The notes: a model not told the origin generated them from the letters alone. Numbered from the stretch's first letter, positions 16,652-24,753 are shown. The stretch is DNA of 64,000 nt from Pseudomonas ovata (GCF_003131185.1 NZ_QFFU01000019.1:56795-120794), one strand, 5' to 3'. Numbers and translations: made by a program.

Positions 16652-17290
16652 ATGACACTGCGACTTGGCGATATCGCCCCTGACTTCGAACAGGACTCCA
16701 GTGAAGGCCGTATTCGTTTTCACGAGTGGCTGGGCGACAGTTGGGGTGTACTGTTTTCTCACCCGGCGGACTTTACCCCGGTGTGCACCACCGAACTGGG
16801 TTTTACCGCCAGACTCAAGGATGAATTCGCCAGGCGCGGCGTCAAGGCCATCGCCTTGTCGGTGGACCCGGTCGACTCTCATGTGAAGTGGATCGACGAC
16901 ATCAACACCACCCAAAACACGATCGTGAATTTCCCGATCCTGGCCGACGCCGACCGCAAGGTCTCGGACCTGTACGACCTGATCCACCCCAATGCCAGCG
17001 ACACCCTGACCGTGCGCTCGCTGTTCGTGATCGACCCGAACAAGAAGGTGCGCCTGACCATCACCTACCCGGCCAGCACGGGGCGCAACTTCAACGAGAT
17101 TTTGCGGGTCATCGACTCGCTGCAACTGACCGACAACCACAAGGTCGCCACCCCGGCCAACTGGGTGGACGGTGACGACGTCGTCATCGTGCCGTCGATC
17201 AAGGACGAGGAAGAAATCAAGCAACGCTTCCCCAAAGGCTACACGGCCGTCACGCCCTACCTGCGCCTGACGCCACAACCGAATCGCTGA
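16652..17290 (+). CDS. lsfA: 1-Cys peroxiredoxin LsfA
   Basis: A 212-residue Prx6-type peroxiredoxin. The peroxidatic cysteine is Cys45 in HPADFTPVCTTELG. The Arg in the dimer/active-site region and the long C-terminal domain (FPKGYTAVTPYLRLTPQP) mark the 1-Cys Prx6 group. It reduces hydrogen and organic peroxides. In P. putida this protein is a sulfate-starvation-induced protein, and here as there it stands beside the porin and the ssu genes. Good ribosome site (AAGGAG) before the ATG; a terminator follows. Confidence 0.94.
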   Translation: MTLRLGDIAPDFEQDSSEGRIRFHEWLGDSWGVLFSHPADFTPVCTTELGFTARLKDEFARRGVKAIALSVDPVDSHVKWIDDINTTQNTIVNFPILADADRKVSDLYDLIHPNASDTLTVRSLFVIDPNKKVRLTITYPASTGRNFNEILRVIDSLQLTDNHKVATPANWVDGDDVVIVPSIKDEEEIKQRFPKGYTAVTPYLRLTPQPNR

Positions 17291-17319
17291 TACCTGCACA
17301 TCCCTGAGTGGGGTTTTTC

Positions 17320-17344
17320 GGGCCGATCTGATCGGCCCTTTTTT
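17320..17344 (+). terminator. Rho-independent terminator after lsfA
   Basis: GGGCCGATC T GATCGGCCC followed by six T. It separates lsfA from ssuA. Confidence 0.88.
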
Positions 17345-17431
17345 ATGCGTGGCCGAAACACCCAGCCCTTGCTCCTGTAGCACCAGGGCTGCCATCTGTC
17401 TTGCCGGCTACCTGACGTACCACCGCCATCA

Positions 17432-17500
17432 CGGGCAAGCCCCTCCCACAAGTGATCGGTACCAGCCTGCCACGGACCTGTGGGAGGCGGCTTGCCGGCG
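17432..17500. repeat. REP-like inverted repeat of a second type
   Basis: CGGGCAAGCCCCTCCCACAA at the left faces TGTGGGAGGCGGCTTGCCGG at the right. This is the common P. putida-type REP, different from the CIR family. It lies in the 366-base gap between lsfA and ssuA, the position where ssuE is expected in relatives. After it (17545-17615) comes an AT-rich tract likely to be the ssuA promoter. Confidence 0.75.
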
Positions 17501-17657
17501 ATCGGCTTCAGCACGAATGGCTTGAAACCACTTGTCTCCAGCCGGTTTTGTTTTATATGCATTTAAAGAATAACCAAATGAAAAAATAAGATTTATAGAT
17601 ATAAAAAAGCCCTGTTACTGTCTCTCCACTTTCACTTACTCAGCAACGGAGAGCGCC

Positions 17658-18623
17658 ATGCGCACCACCCTTTTGCGTCGAAGCCTGGCCGCTCTTGTGG
17701 CGACCGCCCTGAGCCTCGGCGTTCTGACCCAGGCCCAGGCCGAAGACCTGCGCATCGGTTACCAGAAGTACGGCACCCTGGTGCTGCTCAAGGCCAAGGG
17801 CTCGCTGGAGAAGCGCCTGGCCGAGCAGGGCGTCAAGGTGCAGTGGACCGAATTTCCGGGTGGTCCGCAGTTGCTGGAAGGCCTCAACGTCGGCTCCATC
17901 GACTTTGGCGTGACCGGCGAGACCCCGCCGGTGTTTGCCCAGGCCGCCGGTGCCGACCTGCTGTACGTGGCCTACGAGCCGCCGGCACCGACCAGCGAAG
18001 CGATCCTGGTGCCCAAGGATTCACCGATCACCTCGGTCAAGGACCTCAAGGGCAAGAAGGTCGTGCTCAACAAGGGCTCCAACGTGCACTACCTGCTGGT
18101 CAAGGCCCTGGAAGATGCCGGCCTGAAATACAGCGACATCCAGACCGTATTCCTGCCACCGGCCGATGCCCGCGCTGCCTTCGAGCGCGGCAGCGTCGAC
18201 GCCTGGGTCATCTGGGACCCGTACCAGGCCGCCGCCGAACAACAGTTGCAGGCCCGTACGCTGCGCAACGGCACCGGTATCGTCGACAACCACCAGTTCT
18301 ACCTGGCCACCAAGCCTTATGCACAGAAGAACCCGAAGGTCATCGAAGCGCTGGTCGAGGAAGTGCGTGCGGTAGGGGAGTGGTCGCAGGCCAACCCTGA
18401 CGAAGTCACCAAGCAGGTCGCCCCGCTGCTGGGCCTGCCAGCCGACATCACCCTGACCTCGGTCAAGCGCCAGGGCTACGGCGCGCACTTCATCACCCCA
18501 CAGGTGGTCGAGGCGCAACAGAAAATCGCCGACACCTTCCACCAGCTCAAGCTGATCCCCAAGCCGTTGAGCATCAAGGATGTGATCTGGACCCCACCCG
18601 CTGCCGTGGCCACCGCCCAGTGA
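17658..18623 (+). CDS. ssuA: Aliphatic sulfonate-binding periplasmic protein
   Basis: A 321-residue ABC-transporter binding protein of the SsuA/TauA/NrtA type, with a signal peptide ending AQA (residues 1-28). Family marks are DLRIGYQKYGTLVLLKAKGS, FPGGPQLLEGLNVGSIDFG, GETPPVFAQAAGADLLYVA and VWVIWDPYQAAAEQQ-type wording (DAWVIWDPYQ). It captures aliphatic sulfonates for import during sulfate limitation. ssuC follows after 43 bases; the alkanesulfonate monooxygenase gene ssuD that usually stands between them is absent. Confidence 0.92.
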   Translation: MRTTLLRRSLAALVATALSLGVLTQAQAEDLRIGYQKYGTLVLLKAKGSLEKRLAEQGVKVQWTEFPGGPQLLEGLNVGSIDFGVTGETPPVFAQAAGADLLYVAYEPPAPTSEAILVPKDSPITSVKDLKGKKVVLNKGSNVHYLLVKALEDAGLKYSDIQTVFLPPADARAAFERGSVDAWVIWDPYQAAAEQQLQARTLRNGTGIVDNHQFYLATKPYAQKNPKVIEALVEEVRAVGEWSQANPDEVTKQVAPLLGLPADITLTSVKRQGYGAHFITPQVVEAQQKIADTFHQLKLIPKPLSIKDVIWTPPAAVATAQ

Positions 18624-18666
18624 CCTGCCCACACCGGATCAACAGGCCGTTCGAGGAGACAACTCC

Positions 18667-19464
18667 ATGAGCCTCAGTGCTTCACAACGTATTCTGCACA
18701 GGCTGGCGCCGTGGGCGCTGCCGGTGCTGCTGCTGGCAGTCTGGCAGCTCTCGGTCAGCGCCGGCTGGCTGTCCACCCGTATCCTGCCAGCGCCCAGCGC
18801 CGTAATCGAAGCCGGTGTCAATCTGGTCAGCAGCGGTGAGATCTGGACCCACCTGGCCATCAGCGGCTGGCGTGCCGGGGTCGGCTTTGCCATTGGCGGC
18901 GGCATCGGCCTGGCGCTGGGCTTCATCACCGGCCTGACCCGCTGGGGCGAGCGCCTGCTGGACAGCTCGGTGCAGATGATCCGCAACGTGCCGCACCTGG
19001 CGCTGATCCCGCTGGTGATCCTGTGGTTCGGCATCGACGAGACCGCCAAGGTGTTCCTGGTGGCGCTGGGCACGCTGTTCCCGATCTACCTCAACACTTA
19101 TCACGGCATTCGCAACATCGATCCTGCGCTGGTCGAGATGTCACGCAGCTACGGCCTGTCGGGCTTCGGCCTGTTCCGCCATGTGATCCTGCCCGGCGCC
19201 ATGCCGTCGATCCTGGTCGGGGTGCGCTTCGCCCTGGGCTTCATGTGGCTGACCCTGATCGTGGCCGAAACCATCTCGGCCAGCTCCGGCATTGGCTACC
19301 TGGCCATGAATGCCCGGGAATTCCTGCAAACCGATGTAGTAGTACTGGCCATTGTGCTGTACGCCGTGCTCGGCAAACTGGCCGATGTGGCCGCCCGGGG
19401 TCTGGAGCGTGTGTGCCTGCGCTGGCACCCGGCTTACCAGGTGCATAAAGGCGGTGCCGCATGA
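18667..19464 (+). CDS. ssuC: Sulfonate ABC transporter permease
   Basis: A 265-residue inner-membrane permease of the NitT/TauT/SsuC type with about six membrane segments (for example ALPVLLLAVWQLSVSAGWL at the N terminus and FALGFMWLTLIVAETI). The EAA loop that contacts the ATPase is around EMSRSYGLSGFGLFRHVILP. Start ATG preceded by GAGGAGA. Its end overlaps the ssuB start (ATGA), so the two subunits are translationally coupled. Confidence 0.93.
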   Translation: MSLSASQRILHRLAPWALPVLLLAVWQLSVSAGWLSTRILPAPSAVIEAGVNLVSSGEIWTHLAISGWRAGVGFAIGGGIGLALGFITGLTRWGERLLDSSVQMIRNVPHLALIPLVILWFGIDETAKVFLVALGTLFPIYLNTYHGIRNIDPALVEMSRSYGLSGFGLFRHVILPGAMPSILVGVRFALGFMWLTLIVAETISASSGIGYLAMNAREFLQTDVVVLAIVLYAVLGKLADVAARGLERVCLRWHPAYQVHKGGAA

Positions 19465-20276
19465 GCAGTCTGAAACAGCCACAACCGGCCCACCTGTTGC
19501 GCGGCATTCCGCTGTCGGCGCATCGAGTCAAGAAAGCCTTTGGCGAGCGCGAAGTGCTCAAGGACATCGACCTGCACATCCCGGCCGGCCAGTTCGTCGC
19601 CGTGGTGGGCCGCAGCGGTTGCGGCAAGAGCACCTTGCTGCGCCTGCTGGCCGGGCTCGACAAGCCCACCGCCGGCGACCTGCGCGCCGGCTCCGGGCAA
19701 CTGTCCGAAGCCCGTGACGACACCCGCCTGATGTTCCAGGAGGCACGCCTGCTGCCCTGGAAGAAGATCATCGACAACGTCGGCCTCGGCCTGTCTGGCG
19801 ACTGGCGCCCGCAAGCGCTTGAAGCCCTGGAAGCGGTCGGCCTGGCCGAACGCGCCAATGAATGGCCGGCGGCCTTGTCCGGTGGCCAGAAGCAGCGCGT
19901 GGCCCTGGCCCGCGCCCTGATCCACAAACCGCGCCTGCTGTTGCTCGACGAGCCGCTGGGTGCGCTGGACGCCCTGACCCGCATCGAGATGCAGCAACTG
20001 ATCGAAAGCCTGTGGCGCAAGCATGGCTTCACCGTGCTGCTGGTCACCCACGATGTCAGCGAGGCCGTGGCCGTGGCTGACCGGGTGATCCTGATTGAAG
20101 AAGGCCGCATCGGCCTGGACCTGCTGGTCGACCTGCCGCGCCCACGCGCCCGCGGTTCGCACCGCCTGGCGGCACTGGAAACCGAAGTGCTCAACCGCGT
20201 GCTGGCCCTGCCAGGCTCGCCCCCGGAACCCGAACCCGTTTCACCCTTGCCTACGCAACTGCGTTGGGCCAACTAA
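19461..20276 (+). CDS. ssuB: Sulfonate ABC transporter ATP-binding subunit
   Basis: A 271-residue ABC ATPase. Walker A is GRSGCGKST at residues 50-58, the signature LSGGQKQRVALARAL, Walker B LLLLDEPLGALD, and the switch histidine in LLVTHDVSEA. It powers SsuC. The C-terminal 40 residues are Pro-rich and differ from generic NitT-type ATPases. It overlaps ssuC by four bases and is followed 20 bases later by ssuF. Confidence 0.94.
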   Translation: MSSLKQPQPAHLLRGIPLSAHRVKKAFGEREVLKDIDLHIPAGQFVAVVGRSGCGKSTLLRLLAGLDKPTAGDLRAGSGQLSEARDDTRLMFQEARLLPWKKIIDNVGLGLSGDWRPQALEALEAVGLAERANEWPAALSGGQKQRVALARALIHKPRLLLLDEPLGALDALTRIEMQQLIESLWRKHGFTVLLVTHDVSEAVAVADRVILIEEGRIGLDLLVDLPRPRARGSHRLAALETEVLNRVLALPGSPPEPEPVSPLPTQLRWAN

Positions 20277-20296
20277 TCGCACTGGAGAAAGACCCT

Positions 20297-20512
20297 ATGA
20301 CTATCAAGGCCATCAACGTTCGCAACCAGTTCAAAGGCACCATCAAGGAAATCGTCCTGGGCGACGTACTGTCGGAAATCGACGTGCAGACCGCCTCGGG
20401 CATCGTCACCTCGGTTATCACCACCCGCTCGGTCAAGGAGCTGGAACTGGGCGTGGGCAGCGAAGTGATTGCGTTCGTGAAATCCACCGAGGTTTCCATC
20501 GCCAAGCTGTAA
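20297..20512 (+). CDS. ssuF: TOBE-domain molybdopterin-type binding protein SsuF
   Basis: A 71-residue single TOBE/Mop domain (INVRNQFKGTIKEIVLGDVLSEIDVQT and VITTRSVKELELGVGSEVIAFVKSTEVSIAKL). Such proteins bind molybdate-like oxyanions or pterin. SsuF is known in P. putida as the last gene of the ssu operon and is needed there for growth on organosulfur compounds, although its exact role is unclear. Start 20297 follows GGAGAAAG. A terminator lies 17 bases after the stop. Confidence 0.92.
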   Translation: MTIKAINVRNQFKGTIKEIVLGDVLSEIDVQTASGIVTSVITTRSVKELELGVGSEVIAFVKSTEVSIAKL

Positions 20513-20528
20513 TTGCGCGCAATACCCG

Positions 20529-20560
20529 ACCCCGGACGGTGCAAGCCCTCCGGGGTTTTT
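20529..20560 (+). terminator. Rho-independent terminator after ssuF
   Basis: Stem ACCCCGGA (20529-20536) / TCCGGGGT (20549-20556), followed by TTTTT. Ends the ssuACBF transcript. Confidence 0.9.
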
Positions 20561-20784
20561 CGTTGTGTTGCGATCACGCAGCCGGCAACGAACCGCTACC
20601 AGGCCCGGCCCCGATCCCTGTGGCAGGCTGCTCTGCAGGCGATAAGGCCAGTACCGTCAATGCACCTTGAACAGCCTGAAGAAAGTGCCCAGGCACCGCC
20701 ACCCTGTCATTTCTGCTAGCTGCCCAACGCCCCTGCAATGCCTGACCATGACTGCAAATGCTTCTGGCAGATAAAGGCAAGGCC

Positions 20785-21906
20785 ATGATCGCGCAACCCA
20801 GGCTCCTGTGCCGCTACCACTACGACCCGCTCGACCGCATCGCCGGCCTTGCCACCACAAGCGATGCCGAAACCCGGCTGTTCTACCAGAAGAGCCGCCT
20901 GGCCACGCAAATCCAGGCCGGGATGCAACATTCGATTCTGCAGGTCGATGATCACCTGCTGGCGCAGACCAGCCATTCCGGCAAGGCCGCCGAAATCGCC
21001 TTGCTGGCAGCTGATGGGTTGCGCTCGGTGGTGCATGTCGTTGGCAGCGGGCAGCATCAGGCGCAGGCGTACACCGCCTATGGCTATCAAGCGCCTACCA
21101 GTGGCCTGCACAGCCTGTTGGGGTTTGCAGGGGAGCGGCCTGATCCGGTGACCGGGCATTATCTGTTGGGCAATGGGTATCGGGCGTTCAATCCGGTGTT
21201 GATGCGGTTTAACAGCCCGGACAGGTTGAGTCCGTTTGGGGAGGGTGGGGTGAATGCGTATGCTTATTGTCAGGGGGATCCGGTTAATTTCAATGACTCA
21301 ACCGGACGTATGCCACTCCCCTTCAAGGCGCTCGGTAAGATGAGGCGCTCGCTGAGTGACGCGAGGCCAATGCCGGCTGCTGCCGCTTCTTCAAGCGCTT
21401 CTTCCTCGGCATCACCTGTCTTTGACCTGGATGATTTTATGATTGACTTCGACAGGTTTCAGCAAGGAACGCCTGCACTGACACCGTCGAACCTATTGGT
21501 GTCTGGAGGCGTTACACCGCCGACGGCACAGACAGCCGTCAGTTCATTACCCTCATCGCCTGGCAGCAGCAGGAGAACACCAGTTAAAGGCAAAAGCTCA
21601 AAACGTTCCCCTGTGCGTCCGTTGATAGATAGGGTGGCTAATATGAAGCGCCAAGAAACATTAAGTGCAGATCTTCCCGCTGGACGGGGTAGGGCAAATC
21701 AGCGATATCGAGCCCTGTTGCAGGCTGATAAAGATACGCTGGGGTTGATGGAGTATTACAGGAAGAAAGGGGGGGCAGATTTGTTTAGGGTTGAAGTGTA
21801 CGGTGATTTCCATGAAGAGGTTAAAAGTTCTTTGCGGTCTTTTAAAGAAAAGTATGAGCGTAAGTATGGGCCTTCTATTCCTTCCCGGGTCTTGGAGCTC
21901 AAGTAA
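20785..21906 (+). CDS. RHS repeat-associated core protein with variable tail, copy 1
   Basis: A protein of about 373 residues. It begins with a short RHS/YD-type region (RYHYDPLDRIAGL, ETRLFYQKSRLATQIQ, HSILQVDDHLLAQ) and then the RHS-associated core (SLLGFAGERPDPVTGHYLLGNGYRAFNPVLMRFNSPD, given here as its key words LLGFAGERPD and LGNGYRAFNPVLMRFNSPD). A Ser/Ala-rich linker leads to a unique C-terminal tail of about 117 residues (from 21556), with KRSPVRPLIDRVANMKRQ and a charged helical end. In RHS polymorphic toxins this tail carries the toxic activity; no known toxin motif was recognised. Start 20785 is preferred (AAAGG 7 bases upstream) over 20758. No signal peptide, no VgrG/PAAR nearby, and no convincing immunity gene downstream. 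Confidence 0.85.
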   Translation: MIAQPRLLCRYHYDPLDRIAGLATTSDAETRLFYQKSRLATQIQAGMQHSILQVDDHLLAQTSHSGKAAEIALLAADGLRSVVHVVGSGQHQAQAYTAYGYQAPTSGLHSLLGFAGERPDPVTGHYLLGNGYRAFNPVLMRFNSPDRLSPFGEGGVNAYAYCQGDPVNFNDSTGRMPLPFKALGKMRRSLSDARPMPAAAASSSASSSASPVFDLDDFMIDFDRFQQGTPALTPSNLLVSGGVTPPTAQTAVSSLPSSPGSSRRTPVKGKSSKRSPVRPLIDRVANMKRQETLSADLPAGRGRANQRYRALLQADKDTLGLMEYYRKKGGADLFRVEVYGDFHEEVKSSLRSFKEKYERKYGPSIPSRVLELK

Positions 21907-22273
21907 TCTTAAATTAATATCAGAGTGCGGATAGGCGCAGTGCTCAGGCATTTCATTGTTTTTATTTGGCAGAATATACGGTGCACTTCTGAACCGGGCA
22001 CCCCTCACTCGCCTATGGTTTCGCCAATGGATCGGGACACGGCCTCGTTGCCTTTACATGCGCGGCTTCACCGCTCTCATTTTTAGGATGGCCCAGGCAC
22101 CCTGTGGGAGGCTGCTATGTAGGCGATTGGGCGAGGTGATGCATCTTGAGTGCCTTGAGGATGCCGTTCTGATACCACCTGACATTGCCACCCTGTCATT
22201 TCTGCTAGCTGCCCAACGCCCCTGCAATACCTGACCCTGACTGCAAATGCTTCTGGCAGATAAAGGCAAGGCC
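21907..22273. other. Spacer between the two RHS genes
   Basis: The first 190 bases are AT-richer, like the preceding tail, and show no open frame with a ribosome site. From about 22095 a stretch (CCCTGTGGGAGGCTGCTATG, AGGCGAT) matches the region upstream of copy 1 (20617-20645) only loosely; from 22187 it is the duplicated leader. An immunity gene would be expected here, but none is visible. Confidence 0.6.
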
Positions 22274-23446
22274 ATGATCGCGCAACCCAGGCTGCTATGC
22301 CGCTACCACTACGACCCGCTCGACCGCATCGCCGGCCTTGCCCCCACACGCGATGTCGAAACCCGGCTGTTCTACCAGAAGAGCCGCCTGGCCACGCAAA
22401 TCCAGGCCGGGATGCAACATTCGATTCTGCAGGTCGATGATCATCTGCTGGCGCAGGCCAGTCATTCCGGCAAGGCCGCCGAAATCGCTTTGCTGGCGCA
22501 GGCCAGTCATTCCGGCAAGGCCGCCGAAATCGCTTTGCTGGCAGCTGATGGGTTGCGCTCGGTGGTGCATGTCGTTGGCAGCGGACAGCATCAGGCGCAG
22601 GCGTACACCGCCTATGGCTATCAAAGGCCTACCAGTGGCCTGCACAGCCTGTTGGGGTTTGCAGGGGAGCGGCCGGATCCGGTGACCGGGCATTATCTGT
22701 TGGGCAATGGGTATCGGGCGTTCAATCCGGTGTTGATGCGGTTTAACAGCCCGGACAGGTTGAGTCCGTTTGGGGAGGGTGGGGTGAATGCGTATGTGTA
22801 TTGTCAGGGGGATCCGGTTAATTTCAATGACTCAACCGGACGTATGCCACTCCCCTTCAAGGCGCTCGGTAAGATGAGTCGCTCGCTGGGTGACGCGAGG
22901 CCAATGCCGGCTGCTGCCGCTTCTTCAAGCGCTTCTTCCTCGGCATCACCTTTCTTTGACCTGGATGATTTTATGATTGACTTCGACAGGTTTCAGCAAG
23001 GGACGCCTGCACTGACACCGTCGAACCTATTGGTGTCTGGAGGCGTTACACCGCCGACGGCACAGACAGCCGTCAGTTCATTACCCTCAACATCAGCAAC
23101 AGAAATGTCAGGATTGCAAGGGCTTAGGGGTTCTAATCAGTCCGGAGTGTTGCAGCAAGTTGAGGTGCGCTCGTATATGCTGGATATTGCCAAGTTGAAA
23201 AAAAGAGGAGCGTTGACTGGGCAGCTTCGTAAGACTAAGAGCGCATCTCAAAAGACTTATCATTCAATTTCAATTCATGAGGTGAAAGTTGAGAGGTTGG
23301 TAAATCATTATGCGGCTAAAGTGGCGCTTGAAAATAAAGGAGCAAAAGAGCTTGATAAATATAGCAAAATGCTGCGCCAAGCGCCTGGCCTTGTTTCTCG
23401 CTACCGTGAAAACTTCAGGCATGCGTACGGGCATTATCCGCGTTGA
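22274..23446 (+). CDS. RHS repeat-associated core protein with variable tail, copy 2
   Basis: A protein of about 390 residues, nearly identical to copy 1 up to the shared linker (ending around TAQTAVSSLPS). It differs by a 15-residue in-frame duplication (LLAQASHSGKAAEIA twice). From 23090 the tail of about 119 residues is unrelated to that of copy 1: basic and AT-rich, with RSYMLDIAKLKKRGALTGQL and SISIHEVKVERLVNHYAAK. It could be another toxin-type tip, possibly nucleic-acid binding given its basic character, but this is inference only. Start 22274 has the same AAAGG site as copy 1. The gene is followed after 44 bases by the opposing TetR gene, leaving no space for an immunity gene. Confidence 0.85.
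   Translation: MIAQPRLLCRYHYDPLDRIAGLAPTRDVETRLFYQKSRLATQIQAGMQHSILQVDDHLLAQASHSGKAAEIALLAQASHSGKAAEIALLAADGLRSVVHVVGSGQHQAQAYTAYGYQRPTSGLHSLLGFAGERPDPVTGHYLLGNGYRAFNPVLMRFNSPDRLSPFGEGGVNAYVYCQGDPVNFNDSTGRMPLPFKALGKMSRSLGDARPMPAAAASSSASSSASPFFDLDDFMIDFDRFQQGTPALTPSNLLVSGGVTPPTAQTAVSSLPSTSATEMSGLQGLRGSNQSGVLQQVEVRSYMLDIAKLKKRGALTGQLRKTKSASQKTYHSISIHEVKVERLVNHYAAKVALENKGAKELDKYSKMLRQAPGLVSRYRENFRHAYGHYPR
22446..22535 (+). repeat. Perfect 45-bp tandem duplication inside RHS copy 2
   Basis: Units 22446-22490 and 22491-22535 are identical and in frame, encoding the repeated residues LLAQASHSGKAAEIA. Copy 1 has one unit only, at the matching place (about 20957). Likely replication slippage. Confidence 0.95.
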
Positions 23447-23490
23447 AAAGTCGAGAGGGTGGGATAGTTAATACTTTCGGTCGTGGCTAG

Positions 23491-24138
23491 CTAAACGATG
23501 ACAAGATCAACCGTCTTCCTCAACAAAAACACCGGCAAGTACAACCCCAGATACGCATCCACCACCCGCATCCCTTCCTCCGCCATGCGCGGCGTAATCT
23601 CGCCCTGCAAGTGCACCGAGCGCGCATACACCCGGTCACCCAGCTCCATCGCCAGGGCAAACACATCTACGTCCTCGGGTAACTGCGGCAAATGAAAGTG
23701 CCGGTCGAATACCGCCTGCATCAGCTGACCCAACTCCGTATCGTGCTGGCGGTCGGCCTGGTTGACCTCGGCCAGGCCATGTTGCGCCAGGATCAATTGG
23801 CGGGCGGCGGCGTCGTGGTTGTAGATGTCGAGCATGCGCTGTTCCAGTACCCGCGAAAGGTCGCGCCAGCTGTGCAGGCTTTCGTGGTCCACGGGGGCCT
23901 GCAACGTGGCGCGAAAGGCCGCATGCACATCGCCGGTCAACGCTTCGAGCAGCGCCGGGACGCTGGCGAAGAAGTGGTACACCGACGATGGCGGAATCTG
24001 CGCGCGCTCGGCGACGCTGTAGATCGACAGGCTGTCCACACCCTCGGTGACCAGCAGGGCACGGGCGGCATCGAGAATCGCGTCGATACGCGCCTGGCTG
24101 GTGGCACGGGGTTTACGGGGTGTGGCGGGGCGGGTCAT
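23491..24138 (-). CDS. TetR family transcriptional regulator
   Basis: A regulator of about 215 residues. The N-terminal helix-turn-helix is typical: ARIDAILDAARALLVTEGVD, SLSIYSVAERAQIPPSSVYHFF. The remaining 150 residues are the ligand-binding/dimer domain (including QLILAQHGLAEVNQADRQHD). The start at 24138 (MTRPATPRKPRATSQ) is preferred; an upstream in-frame ATG at 24171 would add eleven residues without a ribosome site. It converges with RHS copy 2, and a CIR repeat lies upstream. The target genes are unknown; no divergent partner gene is intact. Confidence 0.88.
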   Translation of the reverse strand: MTRPATPRKPRATSQARIDAILDAARALLVTEGVDSLSIYSVAERAQIPPSSVYHFFASVPALLEALTGDVHAAFRATLQAPVDHESLHSWRDLSRVLEQRMLDIYNHDAAARQLILAQHGLAEVNQADRQHDTELGQLMQAVFDRHFHLPQLPEDVDVFALAMELGDRVYARSVHLQGEITPRMAEEGMRVVDAYLGLYLPVFLLRKTVDLVIV

Positions 24139-24204
24139 GGCGCAGGGCTCTCGGGGCAGGCAGGGTGCCATTGTACAGCGCGGTCCGGGTGAGGTGGGCT
24201 TGAT

Positions 24205-24328
24205 GTAGGAGCGCGCTTGCCGGAATGCCGGACCACCGCGACCGAGTGCGCAGCGCTCGCAAAAATTGTGTAGACGCTGAAAATTTACGACTGCTAACGC
24301 AGCCGGTCGCGGGCAAGCGCGCTCCTAC
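24205..24328. repeat. CIR composite repeat with altered left outer arm
   Basis: The left outer arm has the insert CCGGAATGCCGGACCACC between GCGCGCTTG and CGCGACCG. Then B, the core AAAAATTGTGTAGACGCTGAAAA, complementary C and a standard right arm. The RHS remnant begins about 45 bases after it, so recombination at or near this element may have truncated that gene. Confidence 0.87.
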
Positions 24329-24374
24329 GCCGGTCGGGTTTCGGCCGGTGAGCGGGTCGCCCGCTTCATAAGCG

Positions 24375-24737
24375 GTGGCCATGGAGATCAATGGCGCCCT
24401 TCAGCGCACGGTCGTGGAGGCCGGCGATCAGGCACTGGCCCAGCAACGTATGCTGGGCAAGGTAACCGAAACGGATTTGCTGGCAACCGATCAACAGCGC
24501 TCGGTATCAAGGCGCGTGCAGCCCAGCGGCATCGAATCGCTGGGTTATGCCTTGAGTTTTTATAAGCACGGGTTCGGTCGTCGGGTAGACGACGTTATTA
24601 GAGCACGGAGTATGCTGAGCCTTGAGGTCGAGATTGCAAACCTCAGAAGAGTGACTGATGAATCGTCATTTCAACTATTTGAAATGCAACTGTCCAGGCG
24701 CTATGCGTTTGATCGATGGCGGATGAGTCCTTATTGA
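24375..24737 (+). pseudogene. RHS-family remnant
   Basis: An open frame of about 120 codons that opens with a GTG lacking a ribosome site. Its first 45 residues match the RHS segment preceding the core in Pseudomonas RHS proteins: MEINGALQRTVVEAGDQALA, then LLATDQQRSV (compare ETRLFYQKSRLATQIQ...LLAADGLRSV in the intact copies). It then runs into unrelated sequence (IESLGYALSFYKHGFGRRVD) and never reaches the RHS core. It is therefore a fragment, truncated at its 5' side next to a CIR repeat and joined to a tail-like 3' end. Confidence 0.65.
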
Positions 24738-24753
24738 GTCATCTCATGTAAAA

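Larger units (their letters stand above)
20698..23089. repeat. Tandem duplicated RHS-core segment (20698-21555 and 22187-23089)
   Basis: Two nearly identical blocks begin at GCCACCCTGTCATTTCTGCT (20698 and 22187, offset 1489) and end abruptly at TTCATTACCCTCA (21555 and 23089). They cover the upstream region and the conserved part of two RHS genes. The second copy is 45 bases longer through an internal duplication. Outside the block the two gene ends are unrelated. Confidence 0.95.

Noticed and set aside
14993..17395. 800-residue open frame antisense to the porin and lsfA
   Set aside because: Low-complexity Gly/Val/Asp-rich shadow covering two clear sense genes and a terminator.
20748..20774. 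Short leader peptide (eight codons) before RHS copy 1
   Set aside because: In the second copy the ATG is CTG, so the frame is not conserved.
21956..22234. 92-residue frame as an immunity gene for RHS copy 1
   Set aside because: No ribosome site, composition rich in Arg/Cys/Leu without pattern, and its second half is the duplicated RHS leader.
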